NCBI GenBank assembly: GCA_963681505.1
Contig: OY811993.1
Location: 124,001-188,000, forward strand
Length of the DNA: 64,000 nt
Direction of reading: 5' to 3'
Origin: Eunapius fragilis
Lineage: Eukaryota; Porifera; Demospongiae; Spongillida; Spongillidae
The translations under genes and the position numbers were made by a program. The notes beneath the pieces are model-generated. The model had not been told where the DNA came from. It saw only the letters and a list, made by a program, of their open reading frames with translations, and made no database searches. This document shows positions 44,600 to 56,156 of this stretch, piece after piece. Positions within the stretch are counted from its first letter, which is position 1, and every line of letters starts with the position of its first letter.

Positions 44600-45021
44600 G
44601 CACCAGATCAATACACCATCAGAGAAATGGGTAACTCTTGACCTTGGCTAGAGATGCATCAATCACAATGAAACGAGCCGATAAGGACCCCAACATAGTA
44701 GCGCAACATCTCCTCAACTTTATAGGAAAGAATTACTTTACGTTTAACGGCAATTACCACCTACAAATATCTGGTGTGGCAATGAGAACCCCCATTGCCC
44801 CCACCTCTGTCATGAGCGACTTGGAAGAACGATTCTTCCCCACTCAAATTCAAAGACCCTTGCTATACAAACGTTACATTGATGACATTTTTCTCATCTG
44901 GCCACACGGCCGCGACACTTTATCAACGACGTCAACACCTTCCATCCCAACATTGCATTCACCCACTCACTCTTGCGACAGCATAAACTTTCTACATATC
45001 ACCATCTACAGGCACCCCTAA
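44600..45021 (+). pseudogene. Penelope-like reverse transcriptase, partial
   Basis: The frame at 44,638-45,021 contains the PLE RT palm: FIGKNYFTFNGNYHLQISG with VAMRTPIAPT, then LEERFFPTQIQRPLLYKR and the catalytic YIDDIFLIWPHGRDT, and SINFLHITIY. The motif A region just upstream (TLDLG..RCINHNE, near 44,636) carries a stop and is out of register. The first half of RT (finger block NKADKG) is not found, so the copy is truncated or rearranged. PLEs copy RNA by target-primed reverse transcription; this one is dead. Confidence 0.75.
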
Positions 45022-47041
45022 AAGGACATCCTTCAGTATAAACCATACACCAAACCAACAAACTCACACCAGTACATACACAACTCATCTAACCACTCTG
45101 CAGCCACAAAACAATCAATCATATTCGCCAAAGCACTTCGTCACATCACAAATTCATCAGACCCCTGTAGAAGCCCAAGTAAACACACTCAAAATACACT
45201 TCAGCTACAATGCTAAGACCATTAACCGCATCTTCAATAAGGCACTTCACCATCTTCTGATCATCACCTTCCAACAGCTATAAACTATCCTCAAAACCAC
45301 ATTCGATCAAAGGGAGACCACCCTTACTACGACACCTTAAAACACACTGGGACCTCTCCGCAAACCCAGCATTCCAGACCATTTACAGCAACAAACTAGT
45401 CATATGTCATCCAAACACCACCAACATCGAAAAGGAAATTACCAGGGCAGCACTCCCAGGAGATAAACACCTCAACAACATCCCACTGTATACAGAATCC
45501 CCAGAATGATCAACCCCTGTGGCCACACGCAATGCGGCTGTTGCCTGAAACTCTGGTGCAGAAACACCATAGCAGGGACAGCCTCTTACACCAAAGTACG
45601 TAATACGGAGAAACTCTCATGCGCATCACAAAACCTGATCTACAATTCTGGAAGCCACGGATAGAGATGGCTGTCACTTTTGAAAAAGCCATGTATGTGA
45701 GCAGCCTTTAGGCCAACACCCCCTGGGATGGAGGTGTAGAGGTAGCCATCAGTTTCATGAGAAAGTTTAACAACAAAGTACCATTCAGGATCCTTGAGGA
45801 AGTCACATTAATCAATAAAAAGAAAGTCCCCGTGGAATTTGTACTGAAACACAGCGAATTTAACATCAAAGGTATCTCAAACAGACAAAACACGGTACAG
45901 CCATGGACACCAGCATTTTTACAGAAGCTATACAACATGAAGTGAATTATACAGAAAGAAAATGTGAAACAGAATGGAAAATGTGAAACAGAATGGATCA
46001 TCAAAATGAAAAATGATGTGGTTAGTGCCCTGGGTTCAACCCTACACCGGATCCCTTATACCTGTTAGTTCCTGCTCATACTTCATCTGCGCCTATTGCT
46101 TCCCTCAGTTCTTTTTCTTCTATTAAGCGGTTGCACAAGTGCGCCGCGCTTGCGCATTATCATTAAGTAGCATTTGTGTGCGTGCTCGAGCATCATCACC
46201 ACCCAAGTTCATGCCATCCATCCCCTTTCTCCTTCAACTTCATCCCTTCCAACACTACTACCCTCCGCCACTGTAACAGTGCACGCCATCCCTCAGTAAC
46301 CCTCACTATAGCGCCTTCTTCCTTTTCCCCTCACACGACGTCACGCTAATTAGTGCCCACCTTTTCTCCACCCGTGGTGCTTGCATTTCTCTCGACCGTC
46401 TTTATAGGGGACTTCTGCATAGGCATATTTCCGTGTCACGGCTGAAAAAAACTTGACATACTGATACGGCCGCCGATGGCCTTTGTCAAAGCACTATTTT
46501 ATTTCCACGCATGCGTGGGAAAACGGGTGTGCGTTAATTAGAATACGTTACGGAACCGTCACCCGACCAAACGCCAAGGGCGGAGACAAGGAGGGGGCAG
46601 GGGCCCCCCCCCCAGATTATTTGCACTTGAGTTATTAAAATTTCTGAAGTCGTTAATAATCAATTCACGGCTGTTTGGCCTCATGCATATTGCGGCTAAA
46701 TAGATATTTGCGGAATATCTTATCACTAGCTTCGCAACTATCATAGCAACCGAATAACAACTTTGTCGCCCACTTTTAAGGGCATCTGACACTACTTTAA
46801 AACATAACATTCTGCACAACTCACTCACTACCGAAGCTAGCTGCACGTATACGCATTTAAGAATTGCTAATACGTTGCTTGTGCGCACGTGATAAACAAA
46901 CGTGGTTTTAGAGGATTCGTCGTACCGCTATCAAAGTGATTTGTTTTGGAAGTAACCTGCAGTTTTCCCGAGTATACAATTAATACCTGCCTATACAGCA
47001 ATCGTATTATAGTAATTCTGTGAAGGTTTGGTGAACAGAGG

Positions 47042-47460
47042 CAGGGGCGGATACAGGGTTTTCCAAAAGGGGGGGTTGAGACCCGCGATACGAAATGCGG
47101 GGGGGGGGGGGGGGGGGGGGGGTGCTGTCCGCTTTAGACCCGACACGAAAAGCGGGGGGGGGGGGGGGGGGCTGTCCGCTTTAGACCCGACACGAAAAGC
47201 GGGGGGAGGGGGGGTGCTGCCCGCTTCAGGCCCGATACGAAAAGCGGGGGGGGGGGGGGGGGGGGTGCTGTCCATTTAAGGCCCGATACGGAAAGCGGAG
47301 GGGGGGAGGGGGAGGGGGTGCTGTTCAGCGCTTCAGGCCCGATACAAAAAGCGAGGAAGGGGGAGGGGCTGTTTAGCAGAAGAGGGGGCGTTACCATATA
47401 TGAAAGGGGGGGTTGCAACCCCCAAACCCCCCCCCCCCCCCCCCCCTGGATCCGCCTCTG
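47042..47460. mobile_element. G-rich MITE nested upstream of the RAG-like gene
   Basis: Termini CAGGGGCGGATACAGG (left) and, inverted, CAGAGGCGGATCCAGG (right); AGAGG flanks both sides (47,037-47,041; 47,461-47,465). The interior is a 45-65-bp minisatellite (TGCTGTCCGCTTTAGACCCG, ACACGAAAAGCGGGGG) with poly-G runs. The same internal repeat occurs inverted at 51,480-51,620 in the right end of the host transposon, so the two are related. No coding capacity. Confidence 0.8.
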
Positions 47461-47566
47461 AGAGGGTTTTTTTCCTCGCCCGTTGTGCATTTGCAAAGAC
47501 GTGCAATCGTACGTCAGAAAGTCGGGTTTCTGCACTTCCTATTGTTTCAGAGTAAAAATTACAAGT

Positions 47567-50500
47567 ATGGAACAACATCAAGAGTATCTGAACAGGTTAT
47601 GTCGAGTTTGTGGACGATATTCTGGATCTCAACGCAACAGAGAGCCAGTGTACAAGTGTTCAGAATATTCATCTGAGCTCAGCAGGGTATTTGAGAACAA
47701 CATTGCCAAGGACCTGGATACTGTCCATCCATCAAATTTTTGCAAGCCATGCCATATTGTTGTACATACATACATGAAAGCCTTGAATGAAGGAAAGGTC
47801 TACAAGCACTTAACAGTATTGTTCAGTGGTTGGAGACCACACTTGGAGGACAGGTGCAGTACTTGTGAGCATGTGAAATCACTTCAATTGGGTGGAAGGC
47901 CAAAGAGGAAAGCTGGAACTGGAAGACCATCAAACAATGATATCAATACTGTTATCTGCCACCTGGAGTGTATTGCACCTTATCCACTTGTTCCATACAC
48001 TTCAATTATGCCCACAGCATTGGATAAACAGTTATCAGTGAATGCAGAATGTCCATTATGCCTAATGCTTCTTAACAGTCCAGTAGAACTAAATAACTGT
48101 GGTGCAGTAGTATGCTTCCAGTGTTATTGCTTGTGGTTGGAAACCTCTGGAACACTTTCATGTCCTTGCTGTTATGAACAACCTATAAGTGTCTCTATGG
48201 TACAGCCAGCAATCAACTTTGTACAGTATGCTCTAAGAAAAATAAGGGTGATTTGTATGAATTGTGCAAGACCATTGGAGCTTGGTCATTATGAACCCCA
48301 TTTGAATAGTTGCTGTAGTTATTTGCCCATTGAAAGTGCTATTGAAGGAATTCTTCTCCAGCCAGAAAGTGCACCACTATCAAGTATAGAGTCTGCTTTG
48401 CAAGCAAATTTAGTTAGGCGTTCCCTTTCTATGAGCCCTGATAAGGATGTGATGGTAGTTAAATCTGTAGGAAAGGTATGTAAATTTTGTGTATCTTGTT
48501 TTACACCTCATTTTCTGCTTACATGTATATAGCCACTTGTACTTACAAAGCTGACTACACCATCTATTCGGTCAAGTATTGCATCCGCCAAAACTGTGAA
48601 AAGAAGAGTTCAGTACTTAGCCAAAGTACAAAGATATGTCAGTGGATGTGATACCACTGCTCAACTTTCACAGGAAATAAGATCTTCAACTGTTGAGGAG
48701 CGTTCCAGGATTTTAGATGAATTGACATCGCAGAGTGGATGCAGGGTCTCTGTTTCAACAGAGGAATCACTAGCAATGAAGGCTAACCTTATTATTCCCT
48801 GGAACAAGATTAGAGTGATGAGAAGGTACATGATTGTGCATTGAGCTGAATAACATCGTTTATCTATTATAGATGGTTAAAAGCATGGGGTATTCAACTT
48901 GTCATTGAGCAGATAATGCGACAAAGAGCAAGTGCTCTTATTGGAACAAACATGAGTGCCGAGATGATACCATTACTATTCAAACATAAGGGTGGAGCTG
49001 ATGAAATTAAACCAGCCCCTATAGCATACATACCTCACTTGTGGGCTAGAATACAGACTCTATTAAAACAGAATGATGTCACAGGGTGAGTGATATGAAC
49101 ACTACTGCATTGTAATCCATACTGCCTCAACTGAGGGTGGATCGTCCAACTTGGCACAATGGTGTAATTCCTGCTGATGAACTTTGGGTCAAAATAGGTG
49201 GAGATAAAGGTGGAAATACCTTTAAATTTTGTTTTCAGCTTCTGAATGTTGCTACATCTAATTCTGTTGAGAATACATGTGTTGTAGCAATATATTCTGG
49301 CCAGGACTCTTTTGTGAATTTGAGGATCTGTTTAGAACAATACGCTCAGCAATTAGCAGACATTGAAGCAGCAGGTTGGAGGTGAGACAATGCATATTAC
49401 ACTTTGTTTTTCACAAGAAATTAATCACTTCAGAGGGAACAAAATACGTTTTTTTCTATGTGGTGATTATGAATTTCTTTGTGAAATAGAAGGAATATCT
49501 GGTGCAAGTGGTTAGTAAATGTTTTATTCAATGTATTGGTATGTTGTATACATTTTAATACCCAGGCTGCCATTTTTGCTTGTGGTGTTTTATGACACAT
49601 GATGAGATCATTTTGCCACCAAATCTTGAACATACAATACAACTACGAACAATTGCATCACTGTGTTATGATCATAGCAGATTTATGAATGCTGGGGGAG
49701 ATTTAAAGTTAGCTAAGACATTCAATAACGCTATTCGGCAACCTCTCTTTCTTTCCATACCTCTGTCTCAGGTACACCATTTCAAATATATTTACCTGCA
49801 TGGTGATGCAATATTATAATGCTTAGGTATGTCCCCCTGGACTTCATATAACAATGGGTATTTTTTTGAGATTGTTCGTTCTGCTGGAAGAGGATTGTCA
49901 TAAGCTGGATTGCAGAGCTGTTGTTTTGGATGGAGTGTCTGTTATCTCCTATGATAACTACTGTGCAGCATTAGTTACTAAAAGGGAACTAATGGATGAA
50001 ATGGTATCACTGAAGGATACAATCCAATGCTTTGAACAGCATGTGGTATACATGCTATCGTATGGTGAAGAAGAAATGGATGCAGCTGTAGGCTTATGAA
50101 GCTTGAAATTGAAGAGAAAAAACAAAGGCTTAATGTTGTGGTAAGATTTTAGTTATTAATGCAGAATATATTTGATTGTGAGACGTTATAAACTTAGGGT
50201 GAAGAGATTGACAAACTTGAAGTAACTTTGAAAGTGGATTTCAAAAAGGATGGACCTTCGTGAAGGCTCTAGACAATGCACTAGCCTCTTTTCATGTAAA
50301 GAGGCAGGCATACTACAGTGGAACATTTGTGGGTAATCATGTTCACAGAGCATTAAAGGTAACACTGTATTTTGACCACAACATATCAAACATGATTATA
50401 CCTTCTAGGCGTACAACGTTGCAATACTTTGAAATTCTATTGTATCAACTGCAGAAGACTACCCACCATTGTGTAGTGAAGCAAGAGCTATTAGCCAGAA

Positions 50501-50960
50501 GTACTTGTCACTTTTTAGCATATTTCAGCAGAAGTACCATGACATATATGACAAGAACATTGTCTCTGATGAAGAAATAGAGCAATTGGGTAAGTGTAAG
50601 TTACGAGTCAGTATTGTGAGTGAAACAGTACACTTTCATATTTGTTTTGTAGAAGATAGCATTGGAGCATTTATGGCTTTTTATCGCAAAAACTTTGCTA
50701 CTCATTCAGTGCTGCCAAAGATGCACTTCTTAGAAGTCCATGTTGTACCTTATCTGAAACAATGGCACATGGGCTTTGGATTTTTGGGTGAGCAGGGAGT
50801 TGAAAGTATCCACCATTACTTCAATGACCTTGAAAGGACGTACTGTGGAGTAAGAGATCCTGCTCAAAAACTGCAGTTGATGTTGAAAGAGCACACTCTA
50901 CATACTGCTCCATCGAATGTTGCTGCAAGGCCAGAGATAAAGCGACGCAAACGAAGTTAA
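47567..50960 (+). pseudogene. RAG1-N-terminal-like / DDE transposase gene (N-RAG-TP type), 10 exons
   Basis: Exons by GT-AG and frame: 47,567-48,475; 48,533-48,825; 48,873-49,085; 49,136-49,381; 49,434-49,510; 49,566-49,771; 49,827-50,140; 50,198-50,358; 50,409-50,589; 50,653-50,960. Introns are 47-63 bp. Exon 1 follows the order of the RAG1 N-terminus: CRVCG ... DLDTVHPSNFCKPCH, WRPHLEDRCSTCEH (about residue 88), a basic segment, a RING (CPLCLMLLNSPVELNNC ... CPCC, residues 161-203) and a finger CMNCARPLELGHYEPHLNSC. The expected RING histidine is Ala (NCGAVVC). Later exons give a DDE transposase: D in KIGGDKGGNTFK, D in FLCGDYEFL, a CHFCLWC zinc site, E in GEQGVESIHHYF. It is not the RAG1 core. 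Defects: frame loss near 50,093 and 50,254 and an in-frame TGA near 50,430. An upstream in-frame start at 47,483 is possible, but the ATG at 47,567 begins the conserved part. Confidence 0.8.
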
Positions 50961-51469
50961 TGTATGGTGTAGCCGGCACGTTCGTATCAACCGCGCTTCT
51001 AGTACCTGATGTTTACGCTAATGTAATATGAAGAGAAAAAGCCCTCTGAATACATGAATCCTGCCATCAGTATCCAAATTGATTGTATTTTTAAAATTCG
51101 TAGTTGTCTTATTTGACGAAACTGCACGCTTCGTGATTAGTGGTTTGTTAAGAGCATAAATAACTGTTGCAATGCAACTGCCAAAAAAAAAAAAAAAAAG
51201 ATATCACTATGGCCTGAGATTGTATGCATGCTGGAACCTAAAAAACCCAGGGCTTCTATTCAAAATGCTGTAACAGGGTGAAGATTTGTCGGTAACTAGG
51301 TCTGTTGTTACGGGGCATTTCAATATTTCTTATAACGCGGCGCGCGCGTAGTAAATGTCCAATGTTTCTACGGAGCTTAACAGCCGTGAATTGTAAAGCG
51401 CGCACTATTCAATAGATCCATAGATATTAGAATATCTATGATACAAGGTACCTCCCCCTCTTCTGCTAA

Positions 51470-51610
51470 GCTGCCCCCCCCCCCCCCCTCCGCCTTTCGT
51501 ATTGTGCCTAAAGCGGACAGCAGCACCCCCCCCCCCCCCCCCACTGTCCCGCTTTTCGTATCGGGCCTAAAACGGACAGCACCCCCCCCCCCCCGCTTTT
51601 TGTATCGCGA
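51470..51610. repeat. C-rich minisatellite in right end of the N-RAG-like element
   Basis: Two to three inverted-orientation copies of the unit seen in the 47.1 kb MITE (CGCTTTTCGTATCGGGCCTA, then AAACGGACAGCACC) separated by poly-C. Just inside, at 51,419-51,440, is a palindrome with perfect 10-bp arms (CATAGATATT) and a 2-bp centre. Confidence 0.8.
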
Positions 51611-51672
51611 GTCTAAACCCCCAACGACAATTAGCCCCCTCCCCCACCCTTAAAAACTTGTCTACACCCTTG

Positions 51673-51965
51673 AACGCGGTGGTAGGGCCCGCCCTTCTAA
51701 AACCTACGCGAATAGGTTCCATATACACAGCCGAGGGGCGTATGTAGGAAGGGGGGGGGGGGGGGGGGGCTCAAGGGGCTCGGGCACTCCCCTCCGTCTC
51801 AAGAATGAAACAATTAAAGAATGAATACAATTAAAAAACGACAATTGAGTTCATTCGCGTAGGTAATACGTAGGTATGTACATGTACATGTATGCATAAT
51901 TTATTCAATCCACTCTAATATTATACAAACTGCAAAGCAATGGCAAACACATCCATTTTTAGTCT
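51673..51965 (+). repeat. Left arm of long inverted repeat
   Basis: About 293 bp matching the complement of 55,867-56,156 with a few percent divergence plus length differences in poly-G. It includes CGGTGGTAGGGCCCGCCCTT, a GAGGGGCGTATGTAGGAAGG poly-G motif and GCAAAGCAATGGCAAACACA. The outer edge is exactly the N-RAG element boundary. Confidence 0.9.
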
Positions 51966-52284
51966 CGTATTTAGACCCACGCTACAGCAGTGGATGGATT
52001 ACATCACCACTACGTGGGAGCGTGGCTGGATTACATTGGCGTGGGTCTGTAATCCATCTCCAGAAAGCGCCACCTCGAGTAACGACATCGGATCAGCTGG
52101 TGATAAATCATACTGCTGTGTGGGCGTGGTTGCCAAAAATTTCGCGCGCGCGTCTCAGCACCCCCCTCCAGCACATTCTGGATACGCGCCTGCAGCTAAC
52201 TTTGTACAATCTGGTACTGATATGTTAGTGGTGACATTCTCATTTATGCATTTATGCAGTGTGTACCATTTATGTCAATTCACA

Positions 52285-53690
52285 GGACAATACTTTGGAA
52301 TGATTTATTGTACCTGTCAAGTGCTAAGTGTGAGTCAAACAAGCTCACAAGGTACCCAGACCTTACATCAGAGTCCCATGTACCACTCTATAAAAGAAGA
52401 CAAGCTTCTCACAATGTCATACCCTCTTGGAAACTATACTCATTCACCAGGACAACACTTTGGAATGATTTATTTTACGTGTCAAGTGGTAAGGGTTGAG
52501 TCACACAAGTTCACAAGGTACCCAGACCTTACATCAGAGTCCCATGTACCACACCATAAAAGAAGACAAGCTTCTCCCAATGTCATACCCTCTTGGTAAC
52601 TATCCTCATTCACCAAGACAATACTTTGGAATGATTTATTGTACCTGTCAAGTGCTAAGGGTTGAGTCACACAAGCTCAAAAGGTACCCAGACCTTACAT
52701 TAGAGTCCCTTGTACCACTCTATAAAAGAAGACAAGCTTCTCTCAATATCGTACCCACTTGGTAACTATCCTCATTCACAGGACAACACTTTGGAATGAT
52801 TTATTATACGTGTCAAGTGGTAAGGGTTGAGTCACACAAGTTCACAAGGTACCCAGACCATACATCAAAGTCCCATGTACCACACTATAAGTCCCATGTA
52901 CCACACTGTAGAAGTCAAGCTTCTCTCAATGTCGTACCCTCTTGGTAACTATCCTCATTCACCAGGACAACACATTGGAATGGTTTATTGGTTGAGTCAC
53001 ACAAGCTCACAAGGTACCCAGACCTTACATCAGAGTCCCATGTACCACACCATAAAAGAAAACAAGCTTCTCTCAATGTCATACCCACTTGGTAACTATC
53101 CTCATTCACCAGGACAACACTTTGGAATAATTTATTGTACGTGTCAAGTGGTAAGGGTTGAGTCACACAAGCTCACAAGGTACCCAGACCTTACACCAGA
53201 GTCCCATGTACCACACTATAAAAGAAGATAAGCTTCTCCCAATGCCATACCCTCTTGATAACTATCCTCATTCACCAGGACAATACTTTGGAATTATTTA
53301 TTGTACGTGTCAAGTGGTAAGGGTTGAGTCGAACAAGCTCACAAGATACCCAGACCTTACACCAGAGTCCCATGTACCACACTATAAAACACCCCCTTGG
53401 TAACTATCCTCATTCAACAGGACAACACTTTGGAATGATTTAATGTACCTGTCAAGTGGTAAGGGTTGAGTCACACAAGTTCACAAGGTACCCAAACCTT
53501 ACATCAGAGTTCCATGTACCACACTATAAAAGAAGACAAGCTTCTCCCGATGTCATGCCCTCTTGGTAACTATCCTCATTCACCAAGACAACATTTTGGA
53601 ATGATTTATTGTATGTGACAAGTAGTCACACAAGCTCACAAGGTACCCAGACCATGCATCAGAGCCCCATGCATGCACCACACTCGCGTA
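52285..53690. repeat. 165-bp satellite, nine monomers
   Basis: TTGGAATGATTTA recurs at 52,295, 52,460, 52,626, 52,791, 52,975, 53,122, 53,288, 53,430 and 53,596, mostly 165-166 bp apart with indel monomers of 142, 147 and 184. Each unit contains ACAAGGTACCCAGACCTTAC, CCATGTACCACACTATAAAA and CCTCATTCACCAGGACAA. Frames across it (HTSSQGTQTLHQSPMYH) reflect a period divisible by 3 and are not genes. Confidence 0.92.
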
Positions 53691-53699
53691 TATGTATAC

Positions 53700-55866
53700 G
53701 CCAGCGATGTACACTCACCTACACATAGCCACTGACATTCCTGTCCTCCAGCTAGTTGTGTATCGCTGCGCTTGGACTAGCCATTCAAACGTTATCGTCA
53801 CGCGCATCGAACCAGTTTATCTATAGCTATGTCGCTAACGTTTAATTAGAAGGAAGGTGATATTTGCTTACCCCGGTAAAGATGATCCCACATCTAGTAC
53901 GAGCAAACATATGGTAAATATGTATGTAAATAAATGCCGCATTTACTCGCTCTGCAAACGTGGCGTAAACATGTATGTAAATATGTTTGTACCTTGACGT
54001 ATGTGGTAAATACTGTTTATCAGCTATGATATTCCTGGAAAGAGCAAAGATATGCATTTGCGAAACAGTTGACTAGAATTGCCATGAATCGAGAAGAATA
54101 CGTACTATGCGAGACCTTGATACAAAATTAGTTGTTATACATAGTGTTTTCCACTGCTAGTAAACAACTGTTTTACCACGAGTGGATAACATGCGTATAC
54201 GGAGTGATAATGATTGTTATACTCGAGGAGTATACGCTGTGAGCGTATAACGTGTGTATAACAAGCGTATACGCCCGGTGGATAACGCTTCTTTGGCATA
54301 GTGCAATAAGCAACAATCTGGTACAGAAATGTCTATCAATATATTACAAAATGTAGCTACATTTCGGTTCAATATGATAGCATAATGTACCAATCCTGTT
54401 AACCAGGCCTGCCGGTACGGCTTCTAACATAAATCTATCATCCCCCGACTACGCCCACCAAATCCACCATGATTTAAGAGTCACTGGGTAACGGTAAGGA
54501 ACAAATACTCCTAGTTGTGGCATCAAGGAATCGGAACGGGGGTAAAAGTACCGGAGAAGTTGAACATTGCACAGTTGGGCCTGCATGGAACTTGGACATA
54601 ACTAGGCTATAATTGATGTTTGACTGTTAAAAACTAGCTCCAAGGCACTGTTCCTTTCCTTTGCCAGTACTCAAAAAAAGCAAAAACAACACACACAAAA
54701 CATCACGTGTGGTTATCACGTGTCGATATTGGAACCGAAAATAACCGTGACGATAAAGCTGCTAGCTGGAACCTCGCGATCGCCATTCTTATGTAGTCGT
54801 TTGTCGAGCACTTACGTGTCTTTGACGATAATCAACATGAGAAAGAGGTAGGCATGGTTGTTTAGGTATTATGGTGGCGCATGTTTGGCACAGACAGCTA
54901 TTTACATCATAAACGATCATGTCTGTAACAAATCTGCCATCATCCATGGACCATAAACCATTTTCCATATATGGTGTATTATATAATTTTATTCATTCAT
55001 TCAATACATTAGAGTATTTATTGCATCACCATTATCCACACGTCTTTTAACTCTATCATAAGAAAAAAACATGTATCAAACTATTAACCCATCACTGCTG
55101 GAAGAATACTGCTGCCCACTGTGACGTTCAGCTTGAAGAGCAAACACGCTCTGATCTAATAGCACTTACTAATGTTAACTACTTATGACGTCACATGATC
55201 AGATATAGTCTTTCCTGATTGTAGTATTCAAGGCTGTAATTTTTCATTAGTTTCAATGTGGAATCTGCTGCATGGCAATGTTTCCTGCTAACAGTAATGC
55301 AGCACACTATTTGGTTCAAGGCTGTCTACCTGTCATGGCTCTTGATTACCAGCCCTTTGGACTGCCATGGCTATACTCCTAACTGCTTCAGACAACTGTT
55401 TCTGCTGGTGCAGGTGTGCACAAATTCCTGCGGCTTTCAGAGACTCAGTAACAAAATGTCCTTCCATCGTGACTCAGATATACACATACCTTTCTGGTTG
55501 CTCCTGGTTGATAAATAGCTCTAAATCATCCATTGGAATGTGATAATTACTATGCAGCATTAAGATATTACTGACTTGCCAGCAGCCTTCTCCTTTTGAA
55601 ATTCAGAGGAGCTTGTTTCTGGGTTAAATCTCACACAATAGGAGTTTTGACACCATAAAAATGAAAGTGGTCTCTATATGACCCTGGTAAATAATAAAAA
55701 TTGCATTGCATAGTGCACACTTACCACAGGGTGAGGACTGTAAAAGAAACACATGTCAATGGATTGTTGCGCCGATAGAGTAAGCTGTATTCTCAAGCTA
55801 CTACACAAAATTGTAATCACAGTCAGCACTTTTACCATGCAATGGCTTCATCTGGAGGGATCGTCA
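53700..55866. other. Interior of the inverted-repeat segment, no gene seen
   Basis: Non-repetitive AT-rich sequence. 54,180-54,290 has clustered GCGTATA/CGTATAAC motifs in both orientations. The 86-codon frame at 55,258-55,518 has no recognisable domain. Confidence 0.4.
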
Positions 55867-56156
55867 AGACTAAAGATGGATGTGTTTGCCATTGCTTTGC
55901 AGTTTGTATAATGATAGAGTGGATTGAATAAATTATGCATACATGTACATGTACATACTACGTATTATATTGCCTACGCGAATGAACTTAATTGTCGTTT
56001 TTAATTGTATTCATTCTTTAATTCTTGAGACGGAGGGGGGTGCCCGAGCCCCCTGAGGCCCCCCCCCCCCCCCCCCCCCTCCTAAATACGCCCCTCGGCT
56101 GTGTATATGAAACCTAATCGCGTAGGTTCTAGAAGGGCGGGCCCTACCACCGCGTT
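55867..56156 (-). repeat. Right arm of long inverted repeat
   Basis: Inverted partner of 51,673-51,965. At its outer edge (56,157) a terminus CAAGGGCGTAGACAAG starts, the same sequence type and the same junction as on the left side, followed by a short G-rich piece (ACGAAAAGCGAGGGG) to about 56,260. Confidence 0.9.

Larger units (their letters stand above)
41620..46020 (+). mobile_element. Decayed Penelope-like retroelement, copy 2
   Basis: A CTGAAGA...GAA stem motif at about 41,705-41,735 (compare 24,805) is followed by fragments at 42.0-42.7 kb rich in Ser/Thr/Pro, an ORF at 43,561-43,983, and RT at 44,600-45,020. After RT, further pieces continue to about 45,690 (KPTNSHQYIHNSSNHSA, then INPCGHTQCGCCLKLW), typical of the segment between RT and endonuclease in PLEs. 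The extent is uncertain at both ends and the copy contains many stops. Confidence 0.6.
46575..51672 (+). mobile_element. N-RAG-TP-like DNA transposon with 5-bp target duplication AACGC
   Basis: Left end CAAGGGCGGAGACAAG (46,575-46,590); right end, read inward on the minus strand from 51,672, CAAGGGTGTAGACAAG: 14 of 16 match. AACGC flanks both ends (46,570-46,574; 51,673-51,677). A 15-bp inverted match (CAATTCACGGCTGTT) lies about 95 bp inside the left end and about 280 bp inside the right end; the right arm is lengthened by a G/C-rich minisatellite (51,470-51,600). The only gene inside is the RAG1-N-terminus/DDE gene at 47,567-50,960. Five-bp duplications are also typical of Transib and RAG-type transposition. 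Confidence 0.85.

Noticed and set aside
47567..50960. Reading the gene as a true RAG1 or Transib-derived RAG1L
   Set aside because: Only the N-terminal zinc region resembles RAG1; the catalytic exons lack the RAG1 core pattern and no RAG2-like gene is nearby.
52254..53690. Regularly spaced 165-bp repeats resembling a CRISPR array
   Set aside because: There are no short repeats with unique spacers; the whole unit repeats. This is satellite DNA in a eukaryotic genome.
51731..56100. GAGGGGCGTAT(G/T)TAGGA motifs as the true ends of a separate element
   Set aside because: The flanks outside the motifs are inverted, not direct, repeats of each other, so no target duplication supports ends at that position.
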